Source of the DNA: Duganella qianjiadongensis
GTDB taxonomy: Bacteria > Pseudomonadota > Gammaproteobacteria > Burkholderiales > Burkholderiaceae_D
Length of the DNA stretch: 64,000 nucleotides
Reading direction: 5' to 3'
Assembly: GCF_009857915.1 (NCBI RefSeq)
Contig: NZ_WWCM01000002.1
Coordinates: 186,001-250,000, forward strand
The notes under the pieces were generated by a model. It saw only the letters and a list, made by a program, of their open reading frames with translations, did not search any database and was not told the origin of the DNA. Below are positions 45,901 through 54,905 of the stretch, in pieces. The position numbers and the translations under genes are program-made. The stretch's first letter is position 1. The number at the start of each line of letters is the position of its first letter.

Positions 45901-48343
45901 AGCACAGACGATGCTGGGGCTGCTGTTTGGCGAAGGCGAAGGTGTTAAGCGTGATGTGCCCAAGGCACTGGCACTGCTGGAACGCAGCGCCGCTAAAGGC
46001 GAAGCGGCCGCGCAACAGGAACTGGGCCGGCGCTATCGTCATGGGGACGGCGTGAACACCGACTACGCGCGTGCCCTGTACTGGCTACAACTGGCGGCCG
46101 ATCAGGGCCGGGACGAAGCCATGGCCGAACTGGCGGCCATGTATAGCAATGGCGAAGGCATCGAGCGAGACCATGATCTGGCTATGTACTGGAACCAGCG
46201 CAGCGCCATCTATGACAACATCAGCGCGGCATTCAATATTGCCTATGCACTTGAAAACGGCAACGGCGCGCCCGTCGATTACAGCCGCGCCATGACACTC
46301 TACCGGCTCGCCGCAGAGCGGGGCCATGTTACCGCCATCAACAATATCGGCGCACTGTACGAGAATGGCTATGGTGTACGACAGGACTTTGCAGAAGCCA
46401 TCAAATGGTACCGCAAGGCCGCCGACAGGGGCATGGCCCTGTCCATAAAAAATCTGGCTGTCATGTACAAAGAGGGGAACGGAGTTGCCAAAGATATGCA
46501 GCAGGCAGAAAAGCTGTTCCGTGACGCGGCCGAGCGTGGCAACGCCTACGCCAGTTCCGAACTGGGCTACATTTATGACACTGTCAAGAACGATGTCGAG
46601 CAGGCACGCCTGTGGTACGAAAAAGCCGCAGAACAGCACCACCCTATGGCGGAATACAATCTCGCCATCCTGTACGGCGGCACGCGTCTAGGCAAGCCTG
46701 ATCTGCAGAAAATGCGCTACTGGCATCAGCGGGCAGCAGACGACGGTGATGAAACCTCCCAATTCATCTATGGCCGCATCCTCGTTTTCGGCATCGGCAC
46801 CAAGGCTGATACCAGTCTGGGTTTGCAGTACCTACAGAACGCAGCAGATCAGAACAATGCCGATGCACAGGGCCTGCTGGGACGCTTACTGATGTTCGGC
46901 ATCCGTACCAAAGCCGATCCCCTGAGGGCCCACCAATTGCTGGTAAAGGCCGCCAATAATGGCATCGTCGATAGCATGCTGGATCTGGGCGACTACTACG
47001 AATCTGGCAGGGGTGAGAAGATCGACTATCCGCAGGCAGCGCAATGGTATGCCAAGGCCAGCGAGCATTCGCTGGAAGGCACGGTGAAGCTCGGACATCT
47101 GCTGACGAGCAAAAACCTCGATCCTGCACGCGGCCAGCGCCTGCTTGAAGACGCTAATAAACAAACCAGCGCGGCGCAGTATCAGCAACTGGCAAAAATT
47201 TACGCGGATATCCAGCAGCGCGATAAGGCTGTGTGGGCGTATGAACGTGCTCTCGAACTGCTCCCCCAGACCGGCGCAATTGACGATAAGCTTAGCCACA
47301 CTATTTTGCAGGGATACAGCAAATATCTGCAGGACATCCATCGTCATAACGCAGCGCTGCCTTACGCCGAGCGCAGCCTGACACTGGCGCAACAGCTGTA
47401 CCCGGCGGATGACGATGATCTGCTTGAAGAAACCGAGAGTGTCTGCGACCTTTATCAGATGACCGGACAATACCCTAAAGCCGAAGCCTGCTATCTCGCA
47501 CTGTTGCAACATAAAGAGCGCCTATCTGGCGCACGCAGCGCTACTGTTGCGGAACTTTTACACAGCATCTCGGGACTCTATCAGGCCATGCAGCATTACG
47601 AACAGGCTTATGACTTTGCCCGCCGTGCGCTGGAAATCAATCAGTCGGTTAACGGCGCCGGACTCGATGGAACCGAACGTAATCTGGCCGTCGTGGTGGC
47701 GGAAATGGGCCAATATCAGCAGGCAGAGAAGATGCTGCAGTCACTCATCAACCGCCTGCAGTCAGATCCGGAAAAAAACCAGTACAAGATAACCAGCGCT
47801 GAGCACCTAATGGGGGAAATCTATCTACGCTGGGAACACAACGAACAGGCCGACAGCCTGCTGCAGACGGCACTGACCAGGACACAGGCGGTTTCCCCTT
47901 CCAACAAGGACTACATCGCAACGCTACAGAATTCACTGGCACGCAGCCGTATTGCACTGGCACGTTACGCCGACGCCGAGGCATTGCTGGCGCAGGCACG
48001 CCAGCAGCAGGAAAGCTCGGCGCCTGACGACGCCGCCACCCACGACGTCAACCGCTTCCTTACCGGGCGTTTGCTGAACCAGCAGAACCAGTATGAACGC
48101 GCGCTAACCAAACTGAAAGAAGTCCAGCACCTGCGCGAAACCATGCCTATCTACGGCAAGTGCGATGTGGCCGAAGTACTGCAGGAAATCGCCGTCAGCT
48201 ATCAGGGTCTGGGGCAAACGGACAGCGCACGTGCCGCTTTGCAGGCTGCACTCGAGATGCGGCTGGCAGTGCTAGGCGCCCAGCATCCGCATGTGCTGGA
48301 AATCCGGCGCCAGCTGGCTAACCTGAATAGCAAAAAGATCTAA
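42935..48343 (+). CDS. Giant exported protein: DUF3857, transglutaminase core, Sel1 repeats and TPRs
   Basis: An 1802-residue protein with a signal peptide (about 1-18, MRPVFVLLAAAPALVFAA). Residues about 40-260 form a DUF3857 domain. A transglutaminase-like core follows with Cys338 (YGDCKDKS), His381 (WFNHVI) and Asp396 (YVDPTR) as an intact papain-type triad. After a helical middle region, at least ten Sel1-like repeats cover about 945-1390, such as AQTMLGLLFGEGEGVKRDVPKAL. Kinesin-light-chain-like TPRs fill about 1400-1800. Likely periplasmic or surface scaffold with peptide cross-linking or cleaving activity; the function is not known. No homologous partner gene is adjacent. Confidence 0.85.
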   Translation: MRPVFVLLAAAPALVFAAPAAKLQPDAPGFSRNPSLPRWIAPLAEVPATERTTPVVTRLSETQTLLAATPATLYNRAIQVNDSSELGKIGQSLISYFSQYQKLTLHRVMILRGSQQIDHTASVSIRPMQRETEIESGMLGGATTLQLLLNDVRIGDTLWLTYTIEGENPVMGKFWSGDYSWDSLYPVERRAITVLHPRNRPLQWRQLGDFHSEKLTPKIDTQGELVRIRFAGHAIEAVEPEPSIPASYLPVRMLQLSEYQDWQGVARWADSLFPKLPASPALKALVRQFSQQSDAAGRAAAALHWVQNEIRYFSVSIGENSHRPQAPDVVLQRRYGDCKDKSYLLVSLLRELGIQAQPLLVSASTPQFPAKVLPSANWFNHVIVQISIDGKDYYVDPTRINQPEPLAALPIAFPGAQVLAVNASTTQLSAIPERSETLPTFEHREEITIKDFNGAATLVSRDIYRSTYADAMRSYFSKLSANEQKKAVLSKYEKLYPGVSLQGTPNYQDLMQDNRIEITSELQLPKAISLKDHAYHVAMSSQILDGALDIPAKLVRNFPFAPAGGLYSGRYRLQIHWPEQVRRNDQPSQKMIDNPYFQAREEFGLRGADVDYLFDFHIKQREVPAAALPQLGEQARLLNEFVEGSLRVQESAVEKEASRKVSMRDLESLRDSYQIMEIIEQVRDKKDSEISAEQACTLLYLQHDLHEFIGPDAIQMGKRMERKLNAGSAAAPAECMIRLWLARGNSAEALASAQRLQEAGTSDLLQRELAWADYYAGNTAAALERMSRYRAARERSNGGMIQSADAASHIALLQRAGLALPSDLEQFARDIPDGPWPRPILAMQLGLISQQDLLKQVDAMRRDLQALAREEAWFYIGQRRLADKDLAGARLAFKWVKGHGLRNQPLARQAQRELQRDLSEDKLAAAGQQAKLNKDYPSAVGYWQRGAAGGSAASQYALAMAKLGGIGTQRSTSEAVQLLEQAAAQDYPEAQTMLGLLFGEGEGVKRDVPKALALLERSAAKGEAAAQQELGRRYRHGDGVNTDYARALYWLQLAADQGRDEAMAELAAMYSNGEGIERDHDLAMYWNQRSAIYDNISAAFNIAYALENGNGAPVDYSRAMTLYRLAAERGHVTAINNIGALYENGYGVRQDFAEAIKWYRKAADRGMALSIKNLAVMYKEGNGVAKDMQQAEKLFRDAAERGNAYASSELGYIYDTVKNDVEQARLWYEKAAEQHHPMAEYNLAILYGGTRLGKPDLQKMRYWHQRAADDGDETSQFIYGRILVFGIGTKADTSLGLQYLQNAADQNNADAQGLLGRLLMFGIRTKADPLRAHQLLVKAANNGIVDSMLDLGDYYESGRGEKIDYPQAAQWYAKASEHSLEGTVKLGHLLTSKNLDPARGQRLLEDANKQTSAAQYQQLAKIYADIQQRDKAVWAYERALELLPQTGAIDDKLSHTILQGYSKYLQDIHRHNAALPYAERSLTLAQQLYPADDDDLLEETESVCDLYQMTGQYPKAEACYLALLQHKERLSGARSATVAELLHSISGLYQAMQHYEQAYDFARRALEINQSVNGAGLDGTERNLAVVVAEMGQYQQAEKMLQSLINRLQSDPEKNQYKITSAEHLMGEIYLRWEHNEQADSLLQTALTRTQAVSPSNKDYIATLQNSLARSRIALARYADAEALLAQARQQQESSAPDDAATHDVNRFLTGRLLNQQNQYERALTKLKEVQHLRETMPIYGKCDVAEVLQEIAVSYQGLGQTDSARAALQAALEMRLAVLGAQHPHVLEIRRQLANLNSKKI

Positions 48344-48439
48344 GATTGGTGCGCCGAGGTAACGTCCGCCATATCTACCTGAACGCCGACCAGCCTGCGC
48401 TCGGGTAGATGCGCTGCGAACCTGCCTCACTCTGCACGC

Positions 48440-49081
48440 CTACTGTGGTGTGGATGCCACGCTAAAATCCACCAGTCCCGAACGGGCTGCCAGGTGCATC
48501 AGCTTGAAGTCGTTTTCTGCATTCAGCTTTTGCCGGATCAGGGTCAGGTAGTTCAGCACCGTCTTGGGACTCAGGTGCATCAGACTGGCGATATCCTGTA
48601 CCGACTCGCCGTGCACCAGCAGGCGCAGCAACTCGAACTCGCGCGGCTTTAAGCCATGCACGCCTTCCTCGCTGGCGGCGGGCGCCAGCGCCTGCATATC
48701 GCGCGACAGCACTCGGTGCCCGGCCATCACGGATCGGATAGCCGCAATCACTTCTTCCGGTTCGCTGCACTTGGTCAGATAGCCATGTGCGCCGGCCTTG
48801 AGCGCCTGTACCAGATGGCCTGCATCGTCGTGCATGGACAGCACCAGCACGCGCAGGTCCGGCTGGCGAGCCAGCATGCCGGCAATGGCTTCTAGTCCGC
48901 TACTGCCCTTCAGGTTCAAGTCAACAATCGCCACCTCGGGGGTGCAGCGCGCCAGCAAGGCATTGGCTTCTGCCACCGTGGCGGCCTCCCCTACCACCTC
49001 GAAATCCGTCTCCGCTGAGAGCAGACGGCGGTAACCGCTGCGCACCAGTGCATGGTCATCGACCAGAACGATGCGTATCAT
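48440..49081 (-). CDS. NarL/LuxR-family response regulator
   Basis: A 213-residue regulator. The receiver has Asp8/Asp9, phospho-acceptor Asp54 (AIVDLNL), the LSMHDD block and a Lys in GYLTKCSE. The C-terminal LuxR-type HTH (about 143-205) has LKPREFELLRLLVHGESVQDIA and LSPKTVLNYLTLIRQKL. The start at 49081 overlaps the kinase stop (ATGA), so the pair is translationally coupled. It may control the divergent TonB-dependent receptor gene. Confidence 0.9.
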   Translation of the reverse strand: MIRIVLVDDHALVRSGYRRLLSAETDFEVVGEAATVAEANALLARCTPEVAIVDLNLKGSSGLEAIAGMLARQPDLRVLVLSMHDDAGHLVQALKAGAHGYLTKCSEPEEVIAAIRSVMAGHRVLSRDMQALAPAASEEGVHGLKPREFELLRLLVHGESVQDIASLMHLSPKTVLNYLTLIRQKLNAENDFKLMHLAARSGLVDFSVASTPQ

Positions 49082-50388
49082 GATGCCACTCCTGCCGCCA
49101 TGGCGACGACCGAACCAGGCGTCCGCGCTAGCGGAAACTGCGCATGCAGATGCAGCCCGCCTGCTGGCGCATGCCAGACCCGCAGCTGGCCGTCCACCAT
49201 GGCGATGCGCTCGCGCATGCCTAGCAGACCGCCCTGCCATTGCAGGTCGGACGGTAGACCACAGCCATCATCCATCACGTCCAGCAGCAGCATGGTGGCA
49301 CTGGCTTGCAGCTGCACCGTGCAACTACAGGCGCCGCTGTGCCGCACTACATTAGTCAGAGCTTCCTGCACCACCCGGTAAATCACCAGCGCCAGCTGCT
49401 CGTCCACCTGCGGCAATGCCGGTGGCAAGGCCAGTTCGAAGCTGATGCTAGTCTGCCGGCTGCGCCAGCCCTGTAGCAGATCCACCAGCGCCTGCTGCAA
49501 GCCATGTGTGCTCAATCCGTGGGGACGCAGATTTTTCAGCATGCCGCGCAACTGGCCGCTCCCCGTGCGCAGTTCGCGCCTCAAGTCCGCCGCACATTCA
49601 GCCACTTGGTCTGGCGCCATACCGGCGGCGTGCCGCTCCAGATGGGCCGCCGTGACATTCAGCGCCGTCAGCGTCTGCCCCATTTCGTCGTGCAGCTCGC
49701 GCGCCAGCGTGCGTTTTTCATCTTCCTGCACCGTCATCAACTGGCGTGCCAGCGCCTGCTGGGCGGCCCGCGCGCTTTCCAGCGCCTTGGCCAGATAGTC
49801 TATCGCACGGGCTACCCGGCCAAACTCGCGCAGGGCAAAGCGGGGCAAGGCCGGATCAGGCTCACCCCGCGCCAGCCGGTGCAGACTGGCTTCCAGTTCC
49901 CGCACGGGGCGCAGGGCGCGGTCGGCGCTCCACCACGCCACCAGCAAAGTTGTACCAGAAAAGAACAACAGGGTGCTCCAAAGTCGCACAGTGTCCGCCA
50001 GCCGCTCGCTGATTTCCGAACGGGGATAGGGGGCGATGTAGAGCGTTTGCTGGCCGATGCGGATCTGCTGCTCCGGCTGGGCCGGCATCAGCCCCTCCAG
50101 CCCCAGCCAGCGTGGCAAGGCATCTGGCGCTGTGCGGGCCGCTGGCTGCCCCTCGGTACGGATACTCAGATGGCGCAGGCGCGCCTGTGCCAGCAGAGGT
50201 TGTAACGCCTGTCCGCCATCGGGCGCCATGCTGCCCGCCGCCAGCAGTACCCTGACCAGATGGCTGGAAGCCTGCACCTCGGCCTCCACATCGGCACGCA
50301 GCGAATAGAGCTGAACCAGCGCCGTCACCGCCAGCAGTGCGGCAAGTAACAAGCTGAGCGATCCGACCAGACGGCGGCGCAAATCCAT
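49078..50388 (-). CDS. Sensor histidine kinase, HisKA_3 type
   Basis: A 436-residue NarX/UhpB-type kinase. Two membrane helices (about 8-30 and 136-154) bracket a small periplasmic sensor of about 105 residues. A HAMP-like segment leads to the dimerisation helix, with phospho-acceptor His233 in ARELHDEMGQTL, and a C-terminal ATPase with DDGCGLP and GLLGMRERI. The ATG at 50388 has AGGGGG about six bases upstream. The signal is unknown. It is divergent from, and 165 bases away from, the TonB-dependent receptor. Confidence 0.9.
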   Translation of the reverse strand: MDLRRRLVGSLSLLLAALLAVTALVQLYSLRADVEAEVQASSHLVRVLLAAGSMAPDGGQALQPLLAQARLRHLSIRTEGQPAARTAPDALPRWLGLEGLMPAQPEQQIRIGQQTLYIAPYPRSEISERLADTVRLWSTLLFFSGTTLLVAWWSADRALRPVRELEASLHRLARGEPDPALPRFALREFGRVARAIDYLAKALESARAAQQALARQLMTVQEDEKRTLARELHDEMGQTLTALNVTAAHLERHAAGMAPDQVAECAADLRRELRTGSGQLRGMLKNLRPHGLSTHGLQQALVDLLQGWRSRQTSISFELALPPALPQVDEQLALVIYRVVQEALTNVVRHSGACSCTVQLQASATMLLLDVMDDGCGLPSDLQWQGGLLGMRERIAMVDGQLRVWHAPAGGLHLHAQFPLARTPGSVVAMAAGVAS

Positions 50389-50553
50389 GATGTCCCCCTC
50401 GTTTTGCATTTTATGTAGCGAGAGTTCGCAACTTCCATGCCAAGCACTACGCACACCAGATCGGGAATTTTTCCCTAGCCGGCAGGCCGGGGCGCTTGAA
50501 ATAATCCGCTAAAACCAAAGCCGCACAGCCAAAAAAATTCAGGAGACGCCAGC

Positions 50554-53058
50554 ATGCCAACCACCCCACCTATCTGCTACCCGCGATTACAGCCGCAGCG
50601 CCTCGCTCTAGCCATCAGCGCCATCTGCCTCGCCTTTCGTGCATGGGCCGCAGAAGGCGACGCCGCCGCGCCGATGCAGACGGTGGAAGTGATCGGCACC
50701 ACGCCGCTGGCAGGCGCCGCACTGGCACGCGAACAGGTGGCTGCGCATGTCCAGCATCTCGATAGCAGCGATCTGGCTGCCCCCGCCAGCAGCAATCTAC
50801 CGGACGCGCTGAATCGCAAACTGGCCGGCGTCACCCTCAACGAAGTACAGGGTAATCCTTACCAGCCCGATGTCAGCTTCCGTGGCTACACTGCGTCGCC
50901 CCTGCTCGGCACCCCGCAAGGACTGGCGGTCTACCTTGACGGCGTGCGCATGAACCAGCCCTTTGGTGACGTCGTGAGCTGGGACCTGATTCCCCATAAC
51001 GCGATTGCCTCGCTCGACCTGCTGCCCGGTTCCGATCCTCTGTTTGGACTGAATGCGCTGGGCGGTGCGCTGGTCCTGCGCAGCAAGGATGGTCTGCACG
51101 ACACAGGCAGTACGCTACAGCTGCAAGCGGGCCGTTATGACCGCAAGGAGCTGGCCTTCGAACACGGTGGCCACGATGCCAGCGGCTGGCACTGGTTCAC
51201 TGCTGGTAATGGCTACCAGGAGGACGGCTGGCGCGAAGCCTCGCCTACGCGGCTGGGCCAGCTGTTCGGCAAACTGGGCTGGGCCGACCGCCACACCGAC
51301 ATCTCGCTGAGCAGCGCAATCTCTTCTTCCAGCCTGACCGGTAACGGTTTGCAGGAAGGACGTCTGCTGGAGCGCGACTACGCCAGCGTTTACACCCGCC
51401 CCGACCAGACCCACAACCACGGGCTGATGCTGAACCTGCAAGCTAATCACCGCGTTAGCGAGCAACTACAGTTTTCCGCCAACGCCTATTACCGCCGCCT
51501 GAAAAACGACACCCTGAACGGCGACATGAACGACGACTCCCTCGATCAATCTGTCTACCAGCCGAATGCAGCCGAACAGGCCGCACTGGCTGCTGCCGGC
51601 TATACGGGTTATCCGGCCAAAGGTGCCACGGCGGCCAACACGCCTTTCCCCTACTGGCGTTGTCTGGCCAACGTGCTACGCAAAGACGAACCGGCAGAAA
51701 AGTGCAACGGACTGCTTAACCGCAGCGCCAGCGAACAGCACAACGCCGGCTTCGGCGCGCAGGCCACCGTGTCCGGCGACTGGGCCGGCATGCCGCAGCA
51801 GCTCACCGCAGGTATGGCCTTCGACAGCAGCCATACGGAATTCCGCCAGTCCTCGCAGTTCGGCTATCTGAATCCGGACCGCAGCATCACGCCGGTCAAC
51901 TTCTACGCCGACGGCAGCGAGATCGACGACAGCGGCATGCCGGTCGATGCGCGTGTCGATCTGGCCGGACGCACCCGCACTGCCAGCCTGTACGCCAGCC
52001 AGACGCTGAGCCTCAGCCGCTCGCTGCATCTGTCCCTGTCGGCCCGCTATAACCGCAGCAGCGTGCATAACCGCGATCACCTCACGCCCGGCGGCGGCCC
52101 CGGCTCGCTCGATGGCGATCACCGCTTCAGCCGCTTCAATCCGGCGCTCGGTGCGAGCTGGGATATCACGCCCGCAGCGAACTTCTACGCCCGCATCAGC
52201 GAAAGCAGCCGCACACCGACCGCCATCGAACTCGGTTGCGCCGATCCGGCCAACCCGTGCAAGCTGCCCAACGCTATGGCTGGGGATCCGCCGTTGCGTC
52301 AGGTGATCACGCGTACGCAGGAAGCGGGCCTGCGCGGCACACTGGCACGCAGCATAGACTGGAACGCCAGCCTGTTCAGCGCCAGTAATCGCGACGACAT
52401 CCTGTTCGTCGCTGACGATAGCGCCGGCTACGGCTACTTCCGCAACGTAGGCGCCACCCGGCGGCGCGGTGTAGAGCTGACGCTCAACGGCAAGAGCACG
52501 CAACTGGACTGGTCGGCCGGCTACACCTATCTCGATGCCACCTTCCGCAGCAGCGAAATACTCGGTGGTGCAGCCAACAGCAGCGCCAATGCCGATGGCA
52601 ACATCACCATCCACAGCGGCGACAGGCTGCCGCTGATCGCACGCCACAATTTCAAGGCCAGCGCCGAATGGCACGCCAGCACTGCATGGACACTAGAAGC
52701 CGATATGCGTGCCGTGTCAGGCGCCAACGCACGCGGCAACGAAAACGGCCAGCACCAGCCGGACGGGGTACATTATCTGGGTTCCGGCCGCATGGCCGGC
52801 TATACCCTGTTCGATCTGTCGGCCACTTATGCGGCCAGCCCGCAATGGCAGTGGTTCGCCCGCGTCAGCAACCTGTTCGACCGCCGCTACGCCAGCGCTG
52901 CACAGCTCAACGCTACCGGCCTGACGGCAACGGGCAACTTCATCGCCCGTCCGTTCTCGGCCAGCGGCGACAACCAGAGCGTGCTGCATTCCACCTTCTA
53001 CGGTCCCGGCGCGCCGCGCACCATAGCTCTCGGCCTGCGCTATAGCTTCGGTGGCTAA
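50554..53058 (+). CDS. TonB-dependent receptor (first)
   Basis: An 834-residue outer-membrane receptor. The signal peptide ends about residue 33 (AWA). The TonB-box-like MQTVEVIGT comes next, then a plug domain (about 60-180, with DGVRMNQPFGDVVSWDLIP and GLNALGGALVLRSKDG) and a beta barrel ending in the aromatic-type C-terminus IALGLRYSFGG. Such receptors import siderophores, vitamins or glycans; the substrate is unknown. CAGGAGA precedes the ATG. Energy would come from TonB-ExbBD, and the divergent two-component system is a candidate regulator. Confidence 0.9.
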   Translation: MPTTPPICYPRLQPQRLALAISAICLAFRAWAAEGDAAAPMQTVEVIGTTPLAGAALAREQVAAHVQHLDSSDLAAPASSNLPDALNRKLAGVTLNEVQGNPYQPDVSFRGYTASPLLGTPQGLAVYLDGVRMNQPFGDVVSWDLIPHNAIASLDLLPGSDPLFGLNALGGALVLRSKDGLHDTGSTLQLQAGRYDRKELAFEHGGHDASGWHWFTAGNGYQEDGWREASPTRLGQLFGKLGWADRHTDISLSSAISSSSLTGNGLQEGRLLERDYASVYTRPDQTHNHGLMLNLQANHRVSEQLQFSANAYYRRLKNDTLNGDMNDDSLDQSVYQPNAAEQAALAAAGYTGYPAKGATAANTPFPYWRCLANVLRKDEPAEKCNGLLNRSASEQHNAGFGAQATVSGDWAGMPQQLTAGMAFDSSHTEFRQSSQFGYLNPDRSITPVNFYADGSEIDDSGMPVDARVDLAGRTRTASLYASQTLSLSRSLHLSLSARYNRSSVHNRDHLTPGGGPGSLDGDHRFSRFNPALGASWDITPAANFYARISESSRTPTAIELGCADPANPCKLPNAMAGDPPLRQVITRTQEAGLRGTLARSIDWNASLFSASNRDDILFVADDSAGYGYFRNVGATRRRGVELTLNGKSTQLDWSAGYTYLDATFRSSEILGGAANSSANADGNITIHSGDRLPLIARHNFKASAEWHASTAWTLEADMRAVSGANARGNENGQHQPDGVHYLGSGRMAGYTLFDLSATYAASPQWQWFARVSNLFDRRYASAAQLNATGLTATGNFIARPFSASGDNQSVLHSTFYGPGAPRTIALGLRYSFGG

Positions 53059-53174
53059 AGCATAGCCTCTGAGGAAAATTGCGCCTTAGCTTGATGTAAT
53101 CGATATGCCCTATCTTTCCAGTCGCGGTGACGGGTGCCATAGTGGAAGGCCCTTTCATCGCTGGCGACTGGACT

Positions 53175-54905
53175 ATGACGGACTTTCCACCACGGCAGGG
53201 CTATCAACTTCCCACCTACCCCGAACAACAAAGCGGCTACAGAACACAGGGGTTTGCCACACCAGTCCAGGACAAACTTCCACAGACATTCGATATTCCA
53301 CCCAGACGTGTGCTGCCGATCATCTTCCTGCCGGGGATCATGGGCTCCAACCTGCGCATGAGCGCGGAGCGCCAGCAACAAATGGGGAAATCGAACAATA
53401 TCGCGTGGCGCCCCGATAACGCCATCGAGTCTGCCAAACTGGGCATGGCGAGTGCACGAATACGCCAGTTGCAACTAGACTTTGAGAACACTGAGGTCGA
53501 TGAATACGATCCGGCTAACAACCCGACTGGCAATCCTAACGAAACTTCCACCGACCGCAACGGCAACGTTTCGGTGAATTTCTTTTACGCGCTCAACGTA
53601 GGGATAGATACGCCGCTACTGTGCGATGATCCGGCCTCCGCGTCACCGCGCAAAAGTAAAGACCAGAAGGCACGCGAACGCGGCTGGGGCGAAATCTACT
53701 TCGATTGCTACAGGACACTGCTAGAGACCTGCGAACTGGAATTGAACACCGCCTTCCATTATGGCTTTATGAACGAGCGATGGAAGCAGATCGTCGGTGT
53801 GCCGCCCTCAGTGTGGCAGGCGCATCCCCAACCACCACTGGAACCGCTGGATCGAAACACTCTTAAAGAGACCGTCGAAAATATCTGGTTTCCTGTGCAT
53901 GCGATGGGATACAACTGGCTTAACACTAGTGCTGCTTCAGCACGTCGCCTGGCCCAACGAATAAATGTACTCATTAAGCGTTACCAGGATCAAGGCTTTC
54001 AGTGCGAGAAGGTCATTGTCGTTACTCACTCCATGGGAGGTCTGGTAGCCCGTGCACTGATACATCCAGAGATGGGCAACATGAAAGACAAAATACTCGG
54101 CATGGTTCATGGCGTAATGCCGGCGATTGGGGCGGGAGCAGCCTATAAACGCATGCGTTGTGGCTTTGAGGATAGTTTTTTGAGCATTTCGCCTAAAGTC
54201 GTCGGCAATAACGGAAATAAGGTAACGGCGGTTCTCGCAAACGCTCCTGGCGCACTGGAACTACTACCCAATCAGAATTACGGAAACGGATGGTTGCAAG
54301 TTACACACAATAATCAGACGCTATTGAGCCTGCCAGAGTATGGTGATCCCTACGAAGAAATTTATAAGCTAAAGGACGTCTGGTATGGCCTGATTAAAAA
54401 TGAATGGATTAATCCAGCGCTAATTCTTCATGCGGGATTTGACCGCACGATTGAAATGCTGGAACAGACCAAAAAATTCCACTGCGACATAGCCGAAACC
54501 TACCACGAACTAAGCTATGCACATTACGGGGCCGATCCGGCAAAGGCCGCATGGTATCGAGTAGTCTGGTCACTGGATGGCGATACTCAATTCCGTGACG
54601 TAAGAAAGCTCGCCATACTTCGCGACAACAAGCAAGGCAGATTACATGTTGTCGCCCCTCCGGAAAACAGGCTCACTAACCATGATTGCAGAGCACTAAC
54701 TGCGCACTTGATGCCTCCGACAGACTCTGGCGACCAGACCGTACCGACGCATTCATCTGACCACCAACTCCGCAGCGGAAAATTCAAAGGGATATTCCGC
54801 CAAACGGGCTATGAACATCAGGACAGCTACAACAACAGCAAGGTCCTGAATTCGACGCTTTACTGTCTGATTCGTATCGCCCAGACGATGAAATGGAGCA
54901 AATGA
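53175..54905 (+). CDS. Alpha/beta-hydrolase lipase, probable type VI effector (Tle type)
   Basis: A 576-residue hydrolase. The oxyanion region is LPIIFLPGIMGSNLRM; the nucleophile Ser286 lies in THSMGG, with Asp520 (SGDQTVP) and His548 (YEHQDSY) completing a plausible triad. It resembles the lipase effectors of type VI secretion (Tle superfamily, closest by memory to Tle4). There is no signal peptide, as expected for a T6SS-delivered protein. The gene is visibly lower in GC than its neighbours and is followed at once by a Tli4-like immunity gene. No VgrG, PAAR or T6SS core gene is in the window. A GTG at 53127 could add 16 residues; neither start has a clear ribosome site. Confidence 0.78.
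   Translation: MTDFPPRQGYQLPTYPEQQSGYRTQGFATPVQDKLPQTFDIPPRRVLPIIFLPGIMGSNLRMSAERQQQMGKSNNIAWRPDNAIESAKLGMASARIRQLQLDFENTEVDEYDPANNPTGNPNETSTDRNGNVSVNFFYALNVGIDTPLLCDDPASASPRKSKDQKARERGWGEIYFDCYRTLLETCELELNTAFHYGFMNERWKQIVGVPPSVWQAHPQPPLEPLDRNTLKETVENIWFPVHAMGYNWLNTSAASARRLAQRINVLIKRYQDQGFQCEKVIVVTHSMGGLVARALIHPEMGNMKDKILGMVHGVMPAIGAGAAYKRMRCGFEDSFLSISPKVVGNNGNKVTAVLANAPGALELLPNQNYGNGWLQVTHNNQTLLSLPEYGDPYEEIYKLKDVWYGLIKNEWINPALILHAGFDRTIEMLEQTKKFHCDIAETYHELSYAHYGADPAKAAWYRVVWSLDGDTQFRDVRKLAILRDNKQGRLHVVAPPENRLTNHDCRALTAHLMPPTDSGDQTVPTHSSDHQLRSGKFKGIFRQTGYEHQDSYNNSKVLNSTLYCLIRIAQTMKWSK

Noticed and set aside
53059..53174. Left attachment site for a tRNA-integrated island
   Set aside because: No copy of the tRNA-fMet 3' segment is visible here and no integrase gene is present.
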